Below are positions 32,591-37,217 of a stretch of DNA of 37,217 nucleotides, piece by piece (the first letter of the stretch is position 1; each line of letters begins with the position of its first letter). The notes below the pieces were generated by a model, which had not been told where the DNA came from, did no database searches, and saw nothing but the letters and a program-made list of their open reading frames with translations. This stretch comes from Alphaproteobacteria bacterium (GTDB lineage Bacteria > Pseudomonadota > Alphaproteobacteria > Reyranellales > Reyranellaceae). The stretch lies in contig JAFAKN010000335.1 of the NCBI GenBank assembly GCA_019235415.1, positions 1 through 37,217 on the forward strand, given 5' to 3'. The position numbers and the translations under genes are program-made.

Positions 32591-32657
32591 GTCATCCCGA
32601 GCGAAGCGAGGGATTCTTGCTGCGGCCCCAAAGATCCCTCGCTTCGCTCGGGATGAC
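32591..32657. repeat. Dispersed inverted repeat, full copy 3 (24-bp perfect stem), likely two-way terminator
   Basis: Arms 32591-32614 and 32634-32657 are exact reverse complements of 24 bases around a 19-base loop, beginning GTCATCCCGAGCGAAGCGAG. It lies between two convergent gene ends (32547 and 32682), a natural place for termination on both strands. Confidence 0.88.
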
Positions 32658-32681
32658 TCGGGAAGACGGAGCGAACTCACG

Positions 32682-34073
32682 TCAGTTCAAGAACTCCGCG
32701 ACCACGATGTGGTTGTCCTTCACCGGCCAGGTCTGGACGGCGATGGTCTCGTTGTTCAGCACCGCGAGCACGCTCTTCGCTGCGGCATCGAAGGCGAGCT
32801 TGCCGGTCGAGACCGCCGGCACGCCGTCGCCGATGCCGGGCGGCACCTTGCCGTCGAGGCTGAACTTGTCGCGGCCGGCGCCGAAGTAACCGCGCGGCCG
32901 GCTCATTGCGACGACGGCGCCAGCGCCCTCGTCGCCCTTGGCGAAGGTCATGGGCCTGAGATGCACGAGGTCGCTCGAGCGGTGGAACGGCGAGCGGTAG
33001 GTGTGGGTGATCGGTTGCGCTGCCATGTGCAGCACGAACTCGTAACAGGACTCGGCGCGCGCGACGAACGGGCCCCAGGCGCCGTCCCCGCCCGTCGTCT
33101 TGCGATGCTGCGGCTGTTGGCTCTTGCGCTCCCCGGTGCGCGGATCGACTTCCCAGATCTCGACGTCGGCGCCGGCGACCGGGAGGTTGGTGTAGAGCTC
33201 GCCCGCGATGCCGGTGACCTTGCCGTTGAGCGTCGGCAGCGGCTCCTGGACGATGAAGGTGCTGCCCGGCGGCTTGCCGATGATGAACTCGTACATGGCG
33301 GCGAAGGCGAGCTTGTGGAACGCCACCTCGCGATGGTCGAGCCCTTCGAGCACGACGTTCTTGGCGCCACGCAGCTCCGAGGAGTCGTAGCTTACGCCGG
33401 TCGGCTTGCCGGGAGCGCCGATGAAGCGTCCGTCGGGTTGCGAGTACTTGTCGTTGTGGTCGGAGCGGATCGCCATCATCTCGACGCCGGGGACGAGATC
33501 GTCCGGTCCGCCATCGAGGTCCTTCAGGAACGGGAAGGCGCCATTGAACTCGCTGCCGACCAGGAGCGTGTCGGAGATCACGATGCCCTTGTTGGGCGTG
33601 CCGCACAGCACGGCATGGCTCACCGACTGCGCGCCGCCGCCGTTCTTGAGGTAGTTGCGGATCGCATTGCCGCCGCGCGACGAGCCGACCAGCGCGACCT
33701 TGCCGTGGCCACTCGCCTTCAATGCCTGCGTCACGAACGCGGCCAGCGCCTTCAATTGGTCGTCGGTCGACGAGCGGAAGGGCTCGGGCTTGGCATTGTC
33801 GCGCAGCGCGTAGGGATAGGGGAAGTCGATGGCGAACAGGTGCTCGCGCTTGTAGCCGTTGGACTCAAAGCGCCAGAAATTGTTGATCCACAGCGCGCTC
33901 GAATCGCCGTTGCCATGGACGAAGACCACCGGCGGCGGACTGCCGTTGGCCACCGGCGAGGGCGCCGGTCCCTGCTGACCGCGTGCGACCGAAGACCCGA
34001 GCATGCCGGCGAGCAATCCGCCGCCCAGCAGGCGGCGACGGCCAAGTGCCTTTCGTTCATCTCCCCCAGACAT
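32682..34073 (-). CDS. Tat-exported alpha/beta hydrolase with C-terminal beta domain
   Basis: This is a 463-residue protein. A twin-arginine signal, GRRRLLGGGLLAGMLGSSVA, is followed by the hydrolase fold: oxyanion-side FVHGNGDSSALW (51-62), nucleophile Ser132 in GSSRG (130-134), and likely His247 in GLDHREVAFH. An acid such as Asp205 or Asp208 is probable. After about residue 275 a separate beta-rich region (GKVTGIAGELYTNLPVAGAD, VEIWEVDPRTGE) may bind polymer or carbohydrate. It probably cleaves an ester or polyester outside the cytoplasm, with substrate unknown. The AraC gene ends 41 bases upstream, and a 13-bp motif shared with the AraC promoter region precedes the start. Confidence 0.85.
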   Translation of the reverse strand: MSGGDERKALGRRRLLGGGLLAGMLGSSVARGQQGPAPSPVANGSPPPVVFVHGNGDSSALWINNFWRFESNGYKREHLFAIDFPYPYALRDNAKPEPFRSSTDDQLKALAAFVTQALKASGHGKVALVGSSRGGNAIRNYLKNGGGAQSVSHAVLCGTPNKGIVISDTLLVGSEFNGAFPFLKDLDGGPDDLVPGVEMMAIRSDHNDKYSQPDGRFIGAPGKPTGVSYDSSELRGAKNVVLEGLDHREVAFHKLAFAAMYEFIIGKPPGSTFIVQEPLPTLNGKVTGIAGELYTNLPVAGADVEIWEVDPRTGERKSQQPQHRKTTGGDGAWGPFVARAESCYEFVLHMAAQPITHTYRSPFHRSSDLVHLRPMTFAKGDEGAGAVVAMSRPRGYFGAGRDKFSLDGKVPPGIGDGVPAVSTGKLAFDAAAKSVLAVLNNETIAVQTWPVKDNHIVVAEFLN

Positions 34074-34080
34074 TGTCGTC

Positions 34081-34093
34081 CATGTTGGCAAAT
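34081..34093 (-). promoter_or_regulatory. 13-bp motif ATTTGCCAACATG, copy upstream of the hydrolase
   Basis: On the - strand ATTTGCCAACATG ends 7 bases before the hydrolase ATG. The same 13 bases occur at 35212-35224 upstream of the AraC gene. A shared upstream motif next to a regulator and its neighbour suggests a binding site, though its closeness to the start codon is unusual for an activator. Confidence 0.4.
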
Positions 34094-34114
34094 GCCGGGC
34101 GCCGAGGCTACGGG

Positions 34115-35170
34115 CTATAGGACGCGGCGCAAATTGCGGACCCAAGCTTCGTAGCCGTCGTCTGCGATCGCAGTGGCCTTCGCCACAGACGGCTCGATCG
34201 CCGCGGCGGCGCGGCGGCCGCGCACGTCGCTCGGGCTCACGCCGAAGGTGCGCCTGAATATGCGACTGAAGTGCGCCTCGCTGGTGAAGCCGAGGTCGAA
34301 GGCGATGTCGTAGATGCGGCGGTGGCTTTGCCTGAGGTCGGCGATCTCGCTGTAGGCGCGCGCCAGCCGCTTCTCCTGGATGTAGCCCGCGACGCCGCCC
34401 AGCGGCTCGAACAGGCGATAGAGCTGGGAGCGCGACAGGGCGAACTGCGCGCACAGCACCTCGGGCAGCAGGTCGGGCGAGGCGAGGTTGGCTTCGACGT
34501 AGCGCTGGATGCGCTCCAGCGTCGCCGCTTCGATCGCGGTGCGCGCCCGGGCCATGGTCTCCGCCGTGGTGCGGAAGCAGGCGGCAATCATCTCGGTGGT
34601 GGCGTGGGCGACAAACGGCGCGTCGGCCGTCGTGATGGCCGGCGCCCGCCCCATCAGCGAACGCATATAGTCGGCAAGCAGCGCCCCCGCGCCGCTGTCG
34701 CCGCGCAGCACCAGCCCGTGCAGGTCGCCGTCGGGCAGAGCCTGGCGCAGCGTATCTCGCGGCACCATCATGGCGATCGTCCCGGAACGCTCGGCGCGCG
34801 TCAGGTTTGGCTGGCTGAGATCGAGGATCTGCACATCGCCGGGGCGCAGCACGCGGTCGCGATCCTCGGCGGTGCCGACCAACCCGCCCGTCGCGTAGAG
34901 ATGCACCAGGTAGTGATCGACCCCGTCCGATGCCGCCTTCTTGCGGTCGCGCACGAAGCGCACGCCTTCGAAATCGACCTGGCTCACGAACAGGGCGCCG
35001 AGATGATAGGCCCTGACCGAGGCGGCGAAGCCGTGCTTGATCCCGTGGTCCGGCAGCCGTTCGGCATCGAAAACCACGGAAATGCTGTCATGCCACAGCT
35101 CGAACTGCTGGCGCGCCACAACGCTCTCGGTCGTGAACAAGCTGAACGGGATCTTGCGGTCGACGCTCAT
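34115..35170 (-). CDS. AraC-family transcriptional regulator
   Basis: This is a 351-residue protein. The N-terminal 200 residues match the AraC_binding_2 type domain (FELWHDSISVVFDAERL, VHLYATGG, LRPGDVQILDLSQP). The C-terminal DNA-binding domain has two helix-turn-helix motifs: LPEVLCAQFALSRSQLYRLF, and IYDIAFDLGFTSEAHFSRIF ending FRRTFGVSPSDVR. ATG 35170 follows GGAG closely. Divergent ogt starts 81 bases away. It may control itself and the exported hydrolase 41 bases downstream through the shared 13-bp motif (inference). Confidence 0.92.
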   Translation of the reverse strand: MSVDRKIPFSLFTTESVVARQQFELWHDSISVVFDAERLPDHGIKHGFAASVRAYHLGALFVSQVDFEGVRFVRDRKKAASDGVDHYLVHLYATGGLVGTAEDRDRVLRPGDVQILDLSQPNLTRAERSGTIAMMVPRDTLRQALPDGDLHGLVLRGDSGAGALLADYMRSLMGRAPAITTADAPFVAHATTEMIAACFRTTAETMARARTAIEAATLERIQRYVEANLASPDLLPEVLCAQFALSRSQLYRLFEPLGGVAGYIQEKRLARAYSEIADLRQSHRRIYDIAFDLGFTSEAHFSRIFRRTFGVSPSDVRGRRAAAAIEPSVAKATAIADDGYEAWVRNLRRVL

Positions 35171-35211
35171 GCGCTCCGGACCAAGGTGCTGTGGACTGCA
35201 GATTTGAAACG

Positions 35212-35224
35212 CATGTTGGCAAAT
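35212..35224 (-). promoter_or_regulatory. 13-bp motif ATTTGCCAACATG, copy upstream of the AraC gene
   Basis: This is identical to the 34081-34093 copy, in the same orientation, 41 bases before the AraC start and within the AraC-ogt divergent gap. Its ATG opens a 15-codon frame that ends in an ATGA overlap with the AraC start, so a small upstream ORF is an alternative reading. A site here could also affect ogt. Confidence 0.4.
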
Positions 35225-35251
35225 CTCGATACTGCGCGCTACGGTCGGTTG

Positions 35252-35716
35252 ATGGCTCTCCGTTACGTGGATTCGCCCGTTGGACGCTTGGCCTTGCAGG
35301 CAAATGACGCGCTTTTGACCGGCCTGCGCTGGGCAAGCCCGGGCGAGCGCAGCCGCGACCGTGCGCCCAGCGCCGTCCTCGATGAGGCAGCCCGCCAGCT
35401 CGAGCGCTACTTCGCGGGCAAGCTCAAGCGCTTCGACCTGCCGCTGGCGGCGCACGGCACGGATTTCCAGAAGCGGGTATGGGCAATGATGCGCGCCATC
35501 CCGTACGGCGAAACGGCGACCTATGGCGGTATGGCGATGGCGCTGGGATCGGGCCCGCGCGCCGTGGGCATGGCCTGCGGCCGCAATCCCATTCCCATCA
35601 TCGTGCCCTGCCATCGCGTGCTGGGCAGCGGCGGCAAGGAAGGCGGCTTTTCCGGCGGACAGGGCTTGCCGACCAAGCGCCGGCTGCTGGCGCTGGAAGG
35701 CGTGGTGCTGCTCTAA
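35252..35716 (+). CDS. ogt: Methylated-DNA-protein cysteine S-methyltransferase
   Basis: This 154-residue suicide repair protein moves methyl or alkyl groups from O6-alkylguanine to its own Cys120 in the PCHRVLGSGG motif. Also visible are the Arg-finger/helix segment TYGGMAMALGSGPRAVGMAC and the Asn-hinge ACGRNPIP. ATG 35252 gives the family's normal opening (RYVDSPVGRLALQAND); ATG 35213 would add 13 residues with no better ribosome site. A TTGGCA at 35216 and TACGGT at 35240 could form a promoter giving a nearly leaderless message. It is divergent from the AraC gene. Confidence 0.93.
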   Translation: MALRYVDSPVGRLALQANDALLTGLRWASPGERSRDRAPSAVLDEAARQLERYFAGKLKRFDLPLAAHGTDFQKRVWAMMRAIPYGETATYGGMAMALGSGPRAVGMACGRNPIPIIVPCHRVLGSGGKEGGFSGGQGLPTKRRLLALEGVVLL

Positions 35717-35791
35717 CGCCAACCGGAGTCAAGACTGGCCGCATCGCCAAGCTCTGTTGCGCGCATCCATCGGCCCCGCTAGGCAGGCGCC

Positions 35792-37217
35792 GTGCGCGTG
35801 CTGATCACCCGGCCGGAACGCGAGGCCACCGCTCTGGCAGCGGCGCTGGGCGAGCGCGGTCACACGGTCGTCATCGCGCCCTTGTTCCACCTCCAAGTCC
35901 TGCACCCGCCGACCGGCTTCGAGGCCACCCTCGCCGCCTGCCAAGCCGTGCTGCTCACGAGCGCCAACGGCGCGCGGGCGCTGGCCGAGGCGACGCACCA
36001 GCGCGGACGGCGTGTCTTGGCCGTCGGCGACACGACGGCCACCACGGCGGAAGGTCTCGGCTTCTCGGCCGTGACCTCGGCCGCAGGCGACGGCGCGGCG
36101 CTGGCCGAGCTGGTGCGCCAGCGGCTCGACCCCAAGGCCGGACCGCTGCTGCATGTCTGCGGCACAGAGGTCGGTTTCGACCTCGTCGAGACGCTGGGCG
36201 GCAACGGCTTCGAGGTGCACCGGGTCGCGCTGTACGAAGCGCGCCAGGCCGATCGTTTGCCGGCTTCGGCCACAGCCGCACTGCAGGCGCGCGCGCTCGA
36301 TATCGCGACATTCTTCTCGCCGCGAGCCTCGGCGCTGTTCGGCGAGCTGGTGACCGGCGCCAACCTCGGCGACGCCTTGCGCCCGGTGACGGCAGTGGCG
36401 ATCAGCCCGGCCGCCCTGGCGCCTCTTGCCGCCTTGCCCTTCAAGGCGGCGATCGCGGCCGAGCGGCCGACCCGCCAGGCGGTGCTCGACGAAGTCGACC
36501 GACTGGCCACAGAAGGCATACAAGGCAGCGTACAAGCCAGCGGACGAGAGCAGGCCCCCGTGACCGACAATCCCATGAGCGACTCCACGCCCTCTTCATC
36601 GCCCGTTGAAGCGCGCACCGCCGAACCTGCCCAGATCGTGATCCGCCGCGGCTTGGGTTTCTTCGGCGCGCTGCTGGGCGGCGTGGCGGGCGCCCTCGTG
36701 TTCCTGGTGGCGATCGTGGCGACCTTGCCGCTGTGGCCGCATTTCCTGATGAGCCTGTGGCGCGGTGGCGACGCGCCGGCGATCGACGTCGGGCAGATCC
36801 GGGCCGATGCCGGCACCGCGGCGCGCAGCGCAATCGAGGTCGTACGGCACGATCTTGGCCAACGCCTGGAAGAGCTCGACAAGCGGCTGAAAGCGCTGGC
36901 CGACAACGGCGGCAACAAAGCCGCCGTGGCGGACCCGGCTATCGCCGAGCTGCGCGGCAGGATCGCCGCGCTCGAGAATCGGCCCGCACCGCCGGCGTCG
37001 CCAGCCGCGCCTGCGCCGCCAACGGCGTCGCCGGTTGCCCCGCCGTCGCCGAACCCCGAGACGGAAAAGGAAGTCGCCGACCTGCAGCGCCAGATCGAAG
37101 CGTTGCGCGCCACCCTCCAGACGCTCGACCAGACGGTCGCGAGCCAGCGCGAGCAGGCGAAGTCGCTCAGCGACACGCTGAGCGCGCGCGGCACCAGCGA
37201 GCAAAAGGTCCTGCAAG
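35792..37217 (+). CDS. hemD: Uroporphyrinogen-III synthase fused in frame to a Mic60/COG4223-like region (3' end outside window)
   Basis: One frame stays open from GTG 35792 to the window end (475 codons). Residues 1 to about 242 are HemD: VRVLITRPEREATALAAAL, VLLTSANGARALAE, RVLAVGDTTATTAEGLGF, ALYEARQADRLP, ATFFSPRASALFGELV and ERPTRQAVLDEVD. HemD closes hydroxymethylbilane to uroporphyrinogen III in heme and corrinoid synthesis. A polar linker (about 243-285) leads to a membrane helix (about 288-313), then Gln/Arg/Glu-rich coiled-coil segments and an Ala/Pro linker, the layout of alphaproteobacterial Mic60 (mitofilin-like). In relatives these are usually two adjacent genes. In-frame GTG 36560 and ATG 36575 could start a separate Mic60-like product. 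AGGCAGG precedes the GTG. Confidence 0.85.
   Translation, partial: MRVLITRPEREATALAAALGERGHTVVIAPLFHLQVLHPPTGFEATLAACQAVLLTSANGARALAEATHQRGRRVLAVGDTTATTAEGLGFSAVTSAAGDGAALAELVRQRLDPKAGPLLHVCGTEVGFDLVETLGGNGFEVHRVALYEARQADRLPASATAALQARALDIATFFSPRASALFGELVTGANLGDALRPVTAVAISPAALAPLAALPFKAAIAAERPTRQAVLDEVDRLATEGIQGSVQASGREQAPVTDNPMSDSTPSSSPVEARTAEPAQIVIRRGLGFFGALLGGVAGALVFLVAIVATLPLWPHFLMSLWRGGDAPAIDVGQIRADAGTAARSAIEVVRHDLGQRLEELDKRLKALADNGGNKAAVADPAIAELRGRIAALENRPAPPASPAAPAPPTASPVAPPSPNPETEKEVADLQRQIEALRATLQTLDQTVASQREQAKSLSDTLSARGTSEQKVLQ

Noticed and set aside
35479-36609. 376-codon + strand frame across the hemD region
   Set aside because: Arg/Ala-rich shadow; the HemD motifs are in the frame starting at GTG 35792, which stays open to the window end.
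1-37217. tRNA, rRNA, CRISPR arrays, insertion sequences, phage genes
   Set aside because: I looked for repeat-spacer arrays, transposase motifs and cloverleaf-like segments and saw none; the inverted repeats found are short palindromic elements without transposase genes.

Overview
This 37.2-kb window is chromosomal DNA from a high-GC alphaproteobacterium. The evidence is a strong G/C bias at third codon positions, a type 2 (short) ArgC, a DivK/CheY-like regulator with a response-regulator cyclase, and a hemD gene that runs into a Mic60/COG4223-type membrane and coiled-coil region, a neighbourhood typical of Alphaproteobacteria. The transporter-rich content and the palindromic repeats would fit a soil or freshwater Rhodospirillales/Reyranella-like or Hyphomicrobiales-like organism, but the genus cannot be fixed by eye. 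I saw no tRNA, rRNA, CRISPR array, transposase or phage gene.

Region 1 (1-4653). A 5'-cut TauD/TfdA dioxygenase, an AGPS-like FAD-linked oxidase and a LysE-type exporter run on the + strand. A palindromic repeat cluster separates the first two. They are followed by a perfect FNR/FixK-type box with a well-placed -10, which should drive a shortened PPOX-fold protein and a hemerythrin-like protein in low oxygen. A frameshifted two-helix membrane protein lies beyond on the - strand.

Region 2 (4814-11868). An amidase with an overlapping small AtzG/GatC-like partner on the - strand is divergent from an MFS exporter and a cupin. comM (Mg-chelatase-like AAA+) is followed by a frameshifted small lipoprotein. 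A truncated Bug/TctC receptor remnant leads into a COG2984-type periplasmic binding protein.

Region 3 (11968-16952) is a signalling cassette: a 1133-residue dCache-HAMP-triple-GAF histidine kinase, a single-domain receiver overlapping it by ATGA, and a receiver-class III cyclase.

Region 4 (16941-24002, - strand) is a complete Dpp/Opp-type peptide ABC transporter operon (binding protein, two permeases, two ATPases, with overlapping starts and stops). It lies behind an SGNH-hydrolase gene and a small adenylate-forming-enzyme-like fragment.

Region 5 (24309-31922). A CBS-BON protein with a possible FNR-type site comes first. A NitT/TauT-type ABC ATPase and fused double permease follow with no binding protein nearby, then a GNAT acetyltransferase next to argC. 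Last is a three-gene cluster of secreted or lipid-anchored envelope proteins, two of which share an unrecognised C-terminal domain.

Region 6 (32065-37217). An ATC-hydrolase-family protein, a Tat-exported alpha/beta hydrolase, an AraC regulator sharing a 13-bp upstream motif with that hydrolase, ogt, and a single open frame joining hemD to a Mic60-like region that runs off the window.

A dispersed inverted repeat beginning TGTCATCCCGAGCG occurs in three full copies and one half copy, and at least three other palindromic elements sit at gene ends. The observations I rate highest are the HemD-Mic60 fusion, the FNR box over a PPOX plus ligand-depleted hemerythrin pair, the shared-domain envelope gene pair, and the palindrome whose loop carries the overlapping stop and start codons of two transporter ATPase genes.
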